Positions 45,688 through 55,057 of a DNA stretch of 64,000 nt are shown here, piece by piece. The position numbers and the translations under genes were made by a program. Origin of the DNA: Cellvibrio fontiphilus_A (lineage in GTDB: Bacteria; Pseudomonadota; Gammaproteobacteria; Pseudomonadales; Cellvibrionaceae); NCBI RefSeq assembly GCF_042646205.1, contig NZ_JBHRTF010000002.1, positions 62,001-126,000 on the forward strand, written 5' to 3'. How positions within the stretch are numbered: the stretch's first letter is position 1; each line of letters opens with the position of its first letter. Below the pieces are notes generated by a model. The model was not told the DNA's origin. It ran no database searches and worked only from the letters and a program-made list of their open reading frames with translations.

Positions 45688-46187
45688 TCTTTAATCAGCT
45701 CACGGATTTGATCGCGGTATTTATTTTCATCGCCGGCTTTGTAACCGCGATTGACGTAGCGAATCTGGCCTTTTTTATCAATCAATACCGTGGTGGGCAT
45801 GGCATCCACGTTGTAGAGACTGCTGGCTTTGCTTTCGGCATCCCACAAAATGGGGAAGCTGACGCCGAGTTGTTTGATGAGTTTCAGCGCATCGGTATTG
45901 TCCTCCTCCACGTTCACGCCGTAGAGCACAAAACCGGCATCGCTGTAGCGCTTGGACATGTCATCAAGCAGCGGCATTTCCTGCCGGCAAGGCCCGCACC
46001 AGGAGGCCCAGAAATTCAGCATTACCACCTGCCCGCGCTGCTCCGCCAAGCGCACATTGTCACCGCTGTTGCTGGGCAAGGTGAAATCCGGTGCTGGCTC
46101 TGCAATCGCCAGCAGCGAACACAACCCCAGTGCAAGTCCGGCGGTCATAGTTGCCAGTTTTTTGCGTAACGATTTGTGCAACAACAT
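45684..46187 (-). CDS. TlpA-like periplasmic thiol-disulfide oxidoreductase
   Basis: The 167-residue exported thioredoxin-fold protein has a signal peptide (cleavage near AIA-EPAP) and the redox motif WASWCGPCRQEMP. The cis-proline region is VDAMPTTVLID. Such TlpA/ResA-type proteins keep haem-binding or metal-binding cysteines reduced in the periplasm. The ATG at 46187 has GGAG six bases before it; a GTG four codons earlier is open. Its neighbours include CxxCH proteins and a CxC lipoprotein, plausible clients. Confidence 0.9.
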   Translation of the reverse strand: MLLHKSLRKKLATMTAGLALGLCSLLAIAEPAPDFTLPSNSGDNVRLAEQRGQVVMLNFWASWCGPCRQEMPLLDDMSKRYSDAGFVLYGVNVEEDNTDALKLIKQLGVSFPILWDAESKASSLYNVDAMPTTVLIDKKGQIRYVNRGYKAGDENKYRDQIRELIKE

Positions 46188-46220
46188 AATCAACTCCACA
46201 TCAATTCAAAAAATTCTGGA

Positions 46221-46883
46221 TTAGAAAAATACCGACAGACCCAAACGCGATTCCAAATTGGTAATGCGTTTGGCTTCGCCAAATAATTCGTGCTCAAAAC
46301 TATGGCCGCGCATACTTAAATCCAACGCCAGCCAGTCAGTGGTGTAAAAACGCAAACCTGCACCCAGGCTCGTGGTGAAATAATCCTTGGCGGCAAATTC
46401 GGTATTGCCGGCACCTAACATCAAATAAAAGTGATTATTGAAAGTCCACTTTTCACCCATAAAGATTTGGCCGTGCAAAAAATTGTAGCCCAGCGCCAGG
46501 TTGTAATAGGTAAGGTCGCGCTGCTCTGGCGTTAATAACTCCACACCACCGCTCAATAATTCGTAACTGGTTTTTTGTGTTTTGCTGCTGCCGTAAGCGC
46601 CCTCAACAAAAAAACTTTCGGTGATGTGGTAGGCCAGGGTAAAACCAGCCACACCATTGGTGCCAAAATCTTCTACCGATAAAAATCCGTAGTACACCCC
46701 CACTTCAAAATTCTCCGTATCCAAATCATCTTCTTTGATTTGGCGGCGTTTAATATCGGGAGTGATAACTTGCTCCAACTCATCGTCATCACTCACCTCT
46801 TCTTGGGCAAATGCAGGATTGATAAGACTGGCAGCGCCCAGCAGCAAAACGCCTAGAAAAAGACGTTGAAACCGAGTTTCCAT
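46221..46883 (-). CDS. outer-membrane beta-barrel protein
   Basis: The 220-residue protein has a signal peptide (cleavage near AFA-QEEV), a short acidic linker (SDDDELEQVITPDIKRR), and an eight-strand-type barrel of alternating aromatic residues ending in FF. It resembles the outer-membrane beta-barrel domain proteins annotated in Gammaproteobacteria and myxobacteria. Its start overlaps the end of the SH3-barrel gene by 31 bp, so the two are translationally coupled and are probably related paralogues. Confidence 0.8.
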   Translation of the reverse strand: METRFQRLFLGVLLLGAASLINPAFAQEEVSDDDELEQVITPDIKRRQIKEDDLDTENFEVGVYYGFLSVEDFGTNGVAGFTLAYHITESFFVEGAYGSSKTQKTSYELLSGGVELLTPEQRDLTYYNLALGYNFLHGQIFMGEKWTFNNHFYLMLGAGNTEFAAKDYFTTSLGAGLRFYTTDWLALDLSMRGHSFEHELFGEAKRITNLESRLGLSVFF

Positions 46884-47638
46884 TCATTAACCTCTTCGTT
46901 GGTATTACGACTGGTGAGCACGTAATGATTGGTGTATTCCGCGCGCAAAAATAAGCGCCCGGTGAGATGTACATAAGCGCCTAAACTGGCTTGCATTAAG
47001 TTGTCTTTACGGTCTTCGGTTTCCACCAGGGTGGCGCTGGGGAAGGTTTTAATAGTACCGCTGCCCACACTAAAAAACGGCGAGGCGCGCCATTCGGGAA
47101 AAGGTTGGAATAACACCGCTGCCGCGAGAATTTGGCTGTCGGAAAATTGGCCGGTATTTTCAGCGTAGCGCAGCTCGGCGGATAAATTTTTGGTAAAGCG
47201 ATAACCCAGATTCATCGTCAGGCTATCGGCGCCGGCAAAATCACCATAGGCCGCGCCCAACTCAAAGCGATCCACCAAATAATCTGCCTGTTCTGCATCG
47301 GGGAAGTCCGGTTGGCTGCCATCGGGCGACAGGGTGAGTTTCATGTCGTCGCGTTTGATCCAGCCTTTAATACCGCGTTTGGTTTCAATTTTGATCCAAT
47401 CGGTGCGGCTGTATAACAGGGTGATCACCTCTTCGCGCTCAACCACATGGAAAATCGGGTAGCCACTGCCGGGGCCGGAATACACATTAATAAACGCATC
47501 GTTAATGCTGACTTGCAGCGGCGCTTCCGGCGCAAACCAATTGGCGTACCACTGCGCCTGTGCCGGCAGCGCCGCGCAGAGCAGCAGGCCGAGCAGTAAC
47601 AGGCGCGCTTTCAGGAGCTTGTCGAAACGGGCAATCAT
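46853..47638 (-). CDS. SH3-domain plus outer-membrane beta-barrel protein
   Basis: The 261-residue protein has a signal peptide (cleavage near AQA-QWYA), a bacterial SH3 domain at about residues 42-102 (INVYSGPGSGYPIFHVVERE, GIKGWIKRDDM), and a C-terminal barrel from about 120 that ends VFF. The barrel resembles that of the next gene. The SH3 domain may bind peptidoglycan or a partner. It follows the haem lipoprotein gene by about 100 bp. Confidence 0.8.
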   Translation of the reverse strand: MIARFDKLLKARLLLLGLLLCAALPAQAQWYANWFAPEAPLQVSINDAFINVYSGPGSGYPIFHVVEREEVITLLYSRTDWIKIETKRGIKGWIKRDDMKLTLSPDGSQPDFPDAEQADYLVDRFELGAAYGDFAGADSLTMNLGYRFTKNLSAELRYAENTGQFSDSQILAAAVLFQPFPEWRASPFFSVGSGTIKTFPSATLVETEDRKDNLMQASLGAYVHLTGRLFLRAEYTNHYVLTSRNTNEEVNEWKLGFNVFF

Positions 47639-47736
47639 GCCTTGCTTCCCGGTGTTGTGGTGATAATGGCGATGAAATTTGTGGTCATGGCTCTGCTTTT
47701 GGTTGAGTTTTTTAATTGTGTTTTTTAGCCGGGTTT

Positions 47737-50631
47737 TTAATTGGGTACAGCCAACTCAAATGGATTGGTGTAGTAGCGCCCGCCGGTATCCAACCACTCC
47801 GATAGGAGTTTTAATTCAGCGGCGTTCAAGAATCCCACATGGCTGCCATTGTTTTCAAATTTATTAAAAAAGCGCCCGCTGGCATTGGCGCCACCACGGC
47901 TCATAGGCGGTGGCAGGAACCCTGTAGCCTGCATGCGCGGCACCGGGTTGCCCAGCGCATCCAACTGCAACTCACCAGTTTCTTCATTGGCAATTTCAAA
48001 GGGGCAATCTGCCAAGCCTTCGCAGGTTGGAATGCCCTCTTCATCCAACAAGACTTCACACTGGGGAATAAAGTCGTAGTTATCTTCAAACTCACACACT
48101 GGCAGTAACACGGCCAGATTGTCCTCGTAAATATATTGGATCTGCCGCTGGTTGCCGTTTAACAATTGCAGGTAGGCGCGCATTTGGCTATTGGCATTTT
48201 CCTTGGTGCGCAGCAAATTCAGCTGCGCCTTGGGCACCTGCAAATTGCCCTCGGCATCGGCCGGCGAGTGGCAACCCACACAGCTATTTGACGTGGTGGC
48301 GATGGCAAGCTCCGGATCAGTCACCGTCATGGGTTCGCGTTCACGCTCCCAAAGCGATTGCAGGTGATATTCGTAATTAATAACCACCCGACAATTAGCA
48401 TTCCAGCTGTTTTCCTCGCGACAGGCCGCCGGGGTTGGCACGGCGATTTGATCGGGTGTAGCACCGGGAACCAGATCGTTGTAGCGATAGGCGATACTGG
48501 CCGCAGGGTTCAACCCGGGCGCAGTCCAAAGATCGCGAAACAGTAAATCCACACTGGGGTTGCGCAGGTTTTGATCCTGAGCTGGGCCAGCCATGGGCAA
48601 ACAAACCTGCCCGTTGGCAGTCTCCTCACAAAAGGTAGAGCGCGCCGCAAACTCCGCCATGGTTTCGCCCATAGCGGGGACAATTGGCACCCCCAAACGC
48701 TCGTAGCGCTGGGTATTGGGGAAGTTAATTGCACTCAACGCGCCGGGGTTGATCGACGCCGGCGAGGCGGGCAAGTCGTTGCGCCCATGCACGGCTGTTT
48801 GATTGTTGGCGGCATGGCAGCCATTACAGGTCATTTGCTCGCCTGGGCGCAGCTGCAAATAGGTGGTGTGATTGGCGCTGATTTGGCGGCCATTGCGGTC
48901 GAGGATTTCCAGTGAGAAGGCGACATCCGCCGGCACAGTCACCATCACCGAGCCATCGGCCTCCACCGGCGCGTAGCCAAGAATTTCCTGAATCCCGTTA
49001 TTGGCATTCATCAGGTTGCCGTAGATGTTGTCGTCCTGATCGTCCAGGGTATCGTCATCGATGCGGGATACGGCTTTTACCAAGCGGATAAACCGCGCGG
49101 GACGCTGCTCGGCGGGGCGGGCGATCATCGCCTGCAAATCGGCAGCGCCTGAGTTCATGGCATTAAAGGCACCATCCAGATCATAGACACTGCGGATATG
49201 CAAAAGGCCGAGGTTGCGCGCGGCCAAATCCGGGTTGGTGGTGGGCTGGATAAAGCTTGGGTTATAGGCATTTTGCTCCAGCGCCAGGGCTTCACTGAAC
49301 AGCTTGCCGTTTTCCGCCAGCACCACAGGCAGCTGGGTTTGATTGGTTAAATCGTAAATCCACAAACCGTAAAACGGCGGCGCTTCTTCATAGCCAGTGG
49401 CGGGAACCCCGTCCACTAACAGGGTCGGTAAACAAGGCTGCAAACGCTCGGTGGCAGTCTCCAGCAAACGGCACTGGCTCCAGCTCACCAGCAGGCGATT
49501 AGTGCCGTCGTACAAGGGAGAGAGGGAAGCAAAGCGGCCGTGCAGCGAGATCAAATCCGTTGCGATATTCACCGGTTTAACCGACAGGGACTGCAGCGCG
49601 CCCTCCAGTGCTTGCGCGCCATCCACCACAATCATGTCGCCACCCAATTGGGTTTCATTCTGGAAATAAATGGCGGCGATACGGCCATCGGGCAGTATCT
49701 GCGGGCGCAGCAGGCGTGGGATTTCGGTCATGCCCTCGGGCAGTTCGGGGTTGAGGCTCACATCGCCAAAGTAGCGCTGTACATCGGTGCCATCGGGGTT
49801 GGCGCGGTAAAAGCTCAGTCGCTCATTGTTGCCCGTTCCCGCCCAGCGCAGAAATACCAAGCGGCCATCGGGCATGACCTGCGGCTGCAGGTCGTGGCTC
49901 AGGTTGTAACTGAGCTGCTGGATATCGGTGCCGTCGTCTTTCACGCTGTGCAGCAGAAAACTGGTGATCTCATCGTCCTGTTGGGTCACTGCGCCAAACT
50001 GGGGTTTGCCCTCGTCCAACAGGATTTCCTTGCTGCGTTTTTGGCGGTCGGAGCTGAACACTATGCGGCCATCGGGCAGGTAGCGAGGGCTGACATCATG
50101 GCCTTTTTCGGCCTCGAAATCGGAGCTGATAATACGGCGCAGCTGCTTGGTGGCGAGGTGATACTCCCAGATATTCCAGGTGGGTTGATCCTCATCATCT
50201 TCATCCAAATCCGGGTTGAGCGGCGCGCGCATGGCAAACAGCAGACGGGTACCGGCCGGGTCTACCGCTAGATCTTTCACATCATAGTTGGGGGTTTCGG
50301 GGGTGTAATCCGGGTATTTTTCCGGGTTATTTTCAAACTCGGCGCGGGTGATATTGACCACTTCCGCCTGCGCCGTGGCACGCGCCTTGAGGAACAGCTC
50401 GCCACCGGCGTTGAAACTGGCGGGGTTAAAGACATCGGGGTAAACCGGCTCGCCCGCGTCATCTACCGGCAGGGGGCGCTGGATATAGGCCACGGGAATA
50501 TCCACCACCACCGGGTCTGGCGCCTGCCCGCCATTGGAACCGCCGCCGGAGCTGCCACCGCCGCAGCCAACCAGAAGCAGTGCCGCTATAGCGCCGGCGA
50601 AGAGCGAAACAAAAGGTGACGAGGGATTCAT
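47737..50631 (-). CDS. HzsA-like lipoprotein with two haem-c motifs
   Basis: The 964-residue lipoprotein has lipobox VGCG, then a Gly/Ser linker. A long beta-propeller-like region follows with TolB-type repeats (YLPDGRIVFSSDR, VMPDGRLVFLRW, ILPDGRIAAIYF). Two haem-c motifs, CNGCH (602-606) and CVGCH (784-788), come next. The overall order resembles proteins labelled HzsA-related after the hydrazine synthase alpha subunit, but hydrazine chemistry is not implied. The ATG at 50631 is chosen for the lipoprotein signal; the frame is open upstream to 50727. It heads the six-gene operon and is divergent from another haem-protein operon. Confidence 0.85.
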   Translation of the reverse strand: MNPSSPFVSLFAGAIAALLLVGCGGGSSGGGSNGGQAPDPVVVDIPVAYIQRPLPVDDAGEPVYPDVFNPASFNAGGELFLKARATAQAEVVNITRAEFENNPEKYPDYTPETPNYDVKDLAVDPAGTRLLFAMRAPLNPDLDEDDEDQPTWNIWEYHLATKQLRRIISSDFEAEKGHDVSPRYLPDGRIVFSSDRQKRSKEILLDEGKPQFGAVTQQDDEITSFLLHSVKDDGTDIQQLSYNLSHDLQPQVMPDGRLVFLRWAGTGNNERLSFYRANPDGTDVQRYFGDVSLNPELPEGMTEIPRLLRPQILPDGRIAAIYFQNETQLGGDMIVVDGAQALEGALQSLSVKPVNIATDLISLHGRFASLSPLYDGTNRLLVSWSQCRLLETATERLQPCLPTLLVDGVPATGYEEAPPFYGLWIYDLTNQTQLPVVLAENGKLFSEALALEQNAYNPSFIQPTTNPDLAARNLGLLHIRSVYDLDGAFNAMNSGAADLQAMIARPAEQRPARFIRLVKAVSRIDDDTLDDQDDNIYGNLMNANNGIQEILGYAPVEADGSVMVTVPADVAFSLEILDRNGRQISANHTTYLQLRPGEQMTCNGCHAANNQTAVHGRNDLPASPASINPGALSAINFPNTQRYERLGVPIVPAMGETMAEFAARSTFCEETANGQVCLPMAGPAQDQNLRNPSVDLLFRDLWTAPGLNPAASIAYRYNDLVPGATPDQIAVPTPAACREENSWNANCRVVINYEYHLQSLWEREREPMTVTDPELAIATTSNSCVGCHSPADAEGNLQVPKAQLNLLRTKENANSQMRAYLQLLNGNQRQIQYIYEDNLAVLLPVCEFEDNYDFIPQCEVLLDEEGIPTCEGLADCPFEIANEETGELQLDALGNPVPRMQATGFLPPPMSRGGANASGRFFNKFENNGSHVGFLNAAELKLLSEWLDTGGRYYTNPFELAVPN

Positions 50632-50901
50632 AACCAGAGCCTGATAACCAAAATAAGAGATTGCTAAAGAGTCCACATCCCTGACCAGCGCCCATCCTGA
50701 TAGCCATGACGCTATACCGTTAACCACTAACGACTAAAACCCGAGAGGTCTGATCTATTCAAAACCCGCGCCAATCAAGCATAGCGGCAGCTCGGGCCAG
50801 TGTTTTGCAGAATTCAATCGCCGGATGAATGTGGATTGTGACGCAGGTCGCGAATAGCAGATGCCAGCATCAAAATTTTGACTAAATGGCAAATTTGCGC
50901 G

Positions 50902-50948
50902 CTGACAGAGGCTGTCATGACGGGAATTAATCTGACAATTTTTGTCAG
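50902..50948. promoter_or_regulatory. twin TGACA-N5-TGTCA palindromes, candidate operators
   Basis: Two inverted repeats lie in the 581-bp gap (50632-51212) between divergent operons. The first is CTGACA-GAGGC-TGTCAT (50902-50918); the second is CTGACA-ATTTT-TGTCAG (50932-50948). Their centres are exactly 30 bp apart, about three helical turns. Such spacing suits a regulator that binds cooperatively on one face of the DNA. Its identity is unknown, and no regulator gene is adjacent. The remainder of the gap shows no gene. Confidence 0.6.
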
Positions 50949-51212
50949 CGCATCGGGCCACCAATAATCACCAAACCCTTATGCGCCTGCGATTACAAAG
51001 CAAACGCAGGCTCTTCCACCGGCCGGCGTCAGACAATCAGATGGTTACAATCGGCGACAACCGGCAATTTAGGAGAACTGTTTCTAATTCCTGCACACTG
51101 CCCGGGCGCACGCTGGTAAACCGCCTGCGAGCGGCACAGTCACTGCATAGCGCGAATGTTTTCACTTTGTTTAATGATTGATGACGAGCAACCAAGCCGC
51201 TCCGGAGCACCT

Positions 51213-52442
51213 GTGAACATCACCCACTCTCCCTTCACCAGAGCAATGCACCAGCTACCGCGTCTGGGTGCCATAGCTCTGCTGTTATTTGCCGGCGCCA
51301 GCCACGCCGGTTCGCGCGAGCAAGCGCTGCAAATCCATAACCGCATTGCCGGTGTGCCGCCCAGCGAAGCGGTATTGGTGCAGATGCGCACCGCCATAGA
51401 TGCCGGTCAAGTGGCCGATGCCGTGCGCATCGCCATGAGTAACGAGGCGTTTTACCGCGTCACCCTGAAAAATATGGTCACGCCTTGGACCAATCGCGAC
51501 CGCACCGTATTTGCGCCGCTCAATGATTACACCGCCACGGTGATTGGCTTGGTGCGCGATGACGCCGATTTCCGCACAGTGCTCTACGATGACGTCATCT
51601 ACACCAGTAACGCCAGCGGCCTGCCCGGCTATTCCAATAGCAACAACAGCCACTACGAAGCGATTGAAAATCAGGGCGTCAGCTTGAAAGACACGCTAGT
51701 CAGACGCACCCAGTCCAGCGTGACCGGCCTGCCCGCCGAGGCTACCTCCGGGGTGATTACCAGCCGCGCGGCGGCCAAGGCATTTTTTATTGCCGGCACC
51801 AATCGCGCCATGTTCCGCTTTACCCTGATCAACCACCTGTGCCGCGATTTGGAACAGGTTCACGACACCAGCCTGACGCCCGACTTTATCCGTCAGGATG
51901 TGAGCCGCAGCCCCGGTGGCGATAGCCGCGTGTTCCTCAACAACTGTATTGGCTGTCACAACGGCATGGACCCGCTCGCCAAAGCCTACGCCTACTACGA
52001 TTACGAATTTGATGTGGACGCCGACCCGGAGGGCATCAACGGCAGCATCCATTACAACAGCGAGGGCACCCTCGACCCGGACACCCAAAGCCGGGTGGAA
52101 AAGAAATACCGCATTAACGCCAATACCTTCAAATACGGTTATGTGACCACCAATGACAACTGGCAGAACTACTGGCGCCAGGGCATGAACCAGCATTTGG
52201 GCTGGGATAACAGCCTGCCCGGCAGTGGTGCCGGCGCGCGCAGCATGAACATGGAGCTAGCCCACAGCCAGGCCTTTGCCAGCTGTCAGGTGGAAAAGGT
52301 GTTCCAGAATGTGTGTTTGCGCAAACCCGCCGATAGCACCGACCGCAGCAAGCTGGATGAAATAACCGCCAACTTTGCGGCCTCCGGCTACAAACTCAGC
52401 CAGGTGTTTATCGACACCGCCGATTACTGCAAGGGTGAATAA
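51213..52442 (+). CDS. secreted mono-haem c-type protein, unknown function
   Basis: The 409-residue protein has a signal peptide (cleavage near SHA-GSRE) and one haem-c motif, CIGCH (245-249), in the context NNCIGCHNGMDPLAKA. The CxGCHNxMDPL pattern occurs in secreted haem proteins of the DUF1588 type, though I cannot place this one in a family firmly. Start: the frame is open from 51156, but a GTG at 51213 has GGAG five bases upstream and begins the signal peptide. It is the first of three genes in the plus-strand operon. Confidence 0.8.
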   Translation: MNITHSPFTRAMHQLPRLGAIALLLFAGASHAGSREQALQIHNRIAGVPPSEAVLVQMRTAIDAGQVADAVRIAMSNEAFYRVTLKNMVTPWTNRDRTVFAPLNDYTATVIGLVRDDADFRTVLYDDVIYTSNASGLPGYSNSNNSHYEAIENQGVSLKDTLVRRTQSSVTGLPAEATSGVITSRAAAKAFFIAGTNRAMFRFTLINHLCRDLEQVHDTSLTPDFIRQDVSRSPGGDSRVFLNNCIGCHNGMDPLAKAYAYYDYEFDVDADPEGINGSIHYNSEGTLDPDTQSRVEKKYRINANTFKYGYVTTNDNWQNYWRQGMNQHLGWDNSLPGSGAGARSMNMELAHSQAFASCQVEKVFQNVCLRKPADSTDRSKLDEITANFAASGYKLSQVFIDTADYCKGE

Positions 52443-52446
52443 GGTG

Positions 52447-55038
52447 ATGAAAATGCGCACAACAACAGCATTGTCACTCCTGCAGTGGCACAAATCCGGA
52501 TGGCTCGCACTGGCTCTGGTCGCCGGCCTGCTCACCGGTTGCGGTGGTTCGGGTAGTGGCAGCGACGTCAAACCCAACAACCCGCCCCCGCCATCCAGCA
52601 GCGGCAGTTTTGGCTATCGCGGTGAAAAACCGGCGGCGACGGCAGACATCATCAAATTCCAGAACGAGCTGTGGATCAACATGGCGCGCGAGGATCGCTG
52701 CGGCAGCTGCCACCAAACCCAGGCGCCTACCTTTGCCCGCGGCGACGACATCAATCTCGCCTATGCCGCGGTGATTGATGAGGCATTGGTCACCCTGAGC
52801 GACCCGGCCGCCTCGCGTTTGGTGACCAAAGTCGGCGGCGGCCACAACTGCTGGCTGGCCGATGCCGGCGCCTGCGCTGACATCATGACCGGCTGGATCA
52901 ACAAATGGGCCGGCCCGCGCGAGACTACCGCCAACGATGTGGTACTCAAAGCGCCCGCCGACCGCGCCATCGACAACACCAAAAGCTTCCCGGTTGATAG
53001 CAGCGGCTTTGCCGCCAGCGTCTACCCGCTGCTCACGGAATACTGCGCCGCCTGCCATTCCGAAGCCGCCACCACCCGCCAACAACCCTACTTGGGCAGC
53101 GACGATGTCGTCATTGCCTATGAAGCGGCCAAAAGCCGGATGCGCCTGGATAACCCGGCACAATCGCGCCTGGTACAACGCTTGCGCGCCGATTCCCACA
53201 ACTGTTGGGACAACGACTGCGCCGCCAGCGCCAACCAAATGCAGGCCGCCATCCAAACACTGGCTAATAGCATTCCCGCTATCGAAGTTGACCCCGATTT
53301 GGTGGTGAGCAAGGCGGTTGGCTTGGGCGATGCGTTTGTGCTCAGCAGCGGCGGGCGCATTGATAGCGAGATCATCGCCAAATACGAATTCAAAACCGGC
53401 AAGGGCACAGTGGCCTTCGACACCTCGGGCATAGACCCGGTGGCCGACCTCAGCTTGATTGGCAATGTCAGCTGGAGCAGCGCCTGGGGCATCAAGTTTG
53501 CCGATACCGGCCGCGCCCAAGCGACGGTCAGCGGCAGCCGCAAACTCTATGACCTGCTGCTCGGTTCCGGCGAATACACCATAGAAACCTGGATTATTCC
53601 CGACAGCCTCGACCAGGGCGCCAACAACAATAACCCGGCGCGCATCGTCAGCTACTCCGGCAGTACCAGCGAGCGCAACTTCACCCTCGGCCAGTACGAT
53701 TACAACTACATCGGCATGAATCGCACCGGCGAAAGCGACGCCAATGGCGAACCGGTACTGGCCACCAACGACAACGACGAGCGCGCCCAAGCCTCGCTGC
53801 AGCATGTGGTGCTGAGCTATGACCCGATTCGCGGCCGCCGCTTGTATGTAAACGGTGAATTTACCGGCGATACCGACGCCACCGCCGGCGCCTTCCTCAA
53901 AGACTGGGACAACGGCCACGCGCTGGTAGTTGGCAACGAAGTATCGGGCAATCGCCCCTGGGCGGGCAGCTTGCGCTTCCTCGCCATTCACAAACGCGCC
54001 ATGAGCGAGGGCGATATCCAAACCAACTTTGAAGTGGGTGTGGGCGCGCGCTACCTGTTGCTGTTTAACGTATCGGAACTAATCGACCAACCCGCCTGTT
54101 TTGCCACCGGCGAAACCGGCACCAGCGGCCAGTGTTTTATTGTGTTTGAAGTGCAGCAAATCGACGATTTTGGCTACCAATTTGCCGCGCCTTTCTTCAC
54201 CGTACTGGGCGATGGCGCACTCACCAGCGCCGTGCCGCTCAAAGGTATTCGCATTGGGGTTAACGGCACCGAGGCGCCTGTCGGTCAGGTATTTGCCAAT
54301 GTGAATACCCAATTGGCCGCCGGTGAACTGGTGGATGGCCGCCAAAACCTGTCGCCACTGGGTACAGTAATAGAAGCCAAAAACGGCCCCGAGGAGGATG
54401 TGTTTTTCCTCACCTTCGACCAGATTGGCGACAACACTTACAGCCGCCCGGTAGTGGCCGTACCGCCGCCAGCGCCGCCAGCAGATATTCCCGACCAACC
54501 AACCCTTGGCCTGCGCGACTTTGCCGAGATCAATGCCAGCTTATCCGCCCTGACCGGTATTCCCACCACCAACAGCGTGGCGGCCGATACCTATGAAAAA
54601 GTGAAACAACAGCTGCCCACCCTGACCAATCTGGACGGTTTCCTCGCCGCGCAGCAAATGGGTATCACCCAGTTGACCGTGGCCTACTGCAACGCGCTAG
54701 TGGGCAACTCCAGCGCGGCCAATAGCGCGCGCGCCGCACTCTTCCCCGGGTTTGATTTCAGCGCTGCCGCTAACGTCGCCTTTAACAGCGATGCAAAACG
54801 CGACTTGATTATTGAGCCGCTGCTCAGCCGCCTGCTGGCCAATGAGCTGGCCGATGGCGCCAACCCGCACAGCGCGCTGGATGGTCAGGCCGACCCCGCC
54901 GAACTGCGTTTGGAGCTGAACCAATTGATCGACAACATGACCAGCTGTGGCAGCAACTGCGCCGCCGACCGCACCCTGACCACCGTCAAAGCCACCTGCG
55001 CCGCCGCCTTTGGCAGCGCCGTGATGCTGTTGCAATAA
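52447..55038 (+). CDS. di-haem LamG-domain lipoprotein
   Basis: The 863-residue lipoprotein has lipobox TGCG. It is followed by a Pro/Ser linker and two haem-c motifs, CGSCH (85-89) and CAACH (200-204), in repeated contexts that each continue to HNCW. A LamG-type jelly roll follows at about 310-540 (YTIETWIIPDSLD, HVVLSYDPIRG), then a C-terminal helical region with several Cys. It starts 4 bp after the mono-haem gene; a second ATG at 52453 has slightly better ribosome-binding-site spacing. LamG domains often bind glycans or calcium. Function is unknown. Confidence 0.82.
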   Translation: MKMRTTTALSLLQWHKSGWLALALVAGLLTGCGGSGSGSDVKPNNPPPPSSSGSFGYRGEKPAATADIIKFQNELWINMAREDRCGSCHQTQAPTFARGDDINLAYAAVIDEALVTLSDPAASRLVTKVGGGHNCWLADAGACADIMTGWINKWAGPRETTANDVVLKAPADRAIDNTKSFPVDSSGFAASVYPLLTEYCAACHSEAATTRQQPYLGSDDVVIAYEAAKSRMRLDNPAQSRLVQRLRADSHNCWDNDCAASANQMQAAIQTLANSIPAIEVDPDLVVSKAVGLGDAFVLSSGGRIDSEIIAKYEFKTGKGTVAFDTSGIDPVADLSLIGNVSWSSAWGIKFADTGRAQATVSGSRKLYDLLLGSGEYTIETWIIPDSLDQGANNNNPARIVSYSGSTSERNFTLGQYDYNYIGMNRTGESDANGEPVLATNDNDERAQASLQHVVLSYDPIRGRRLYVNGEFTGDTDATAGAFLKDWDNGHALVVGNEVSGNRPWAGSLRFLAIHKRAMSEGDIQTNFEVGVGARYLLLFNVSELIDQPACFATGETGTSGQCFIVFEVQQIDDFGYQFAAPFFTVLGDGALTSAVPLKGIRIGVNGTEAPVGQVFANVNTQLAAGELVDGRQNLSPLGTVIEAKNGPEEDVFFLTFDQIGDNTYSRPVVAVPPPAPPADIPDQPTLGLRDFAEINASLSALTGIPTTNSVAADTYEKVKQQLPTLTNLDGFLAAQQMGITQLTVAYCNALVGNSSAANSARAALFPGFDFSAAANVAFNSDAKRDLIIEPLLSRLLANELADGANPHSALDGQADPAELRLELNQLIDNMTSCGSNCAADRTLTTVKATCAAAFGSAVMLLQ

Positions 55039-55057
55039 TTACCGGAGCGAATCGACC

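Noticed and set aside
52474..54021. A 515-codon open frame antisense to the LamG lipoprotein gene
   Set aside because: It is a shadow of a GC-rich coding strand. The plus strand has a signal peptide, haem motifs and operon spacing; the antisense product is Gly/Ala/Val-rich with no domain.
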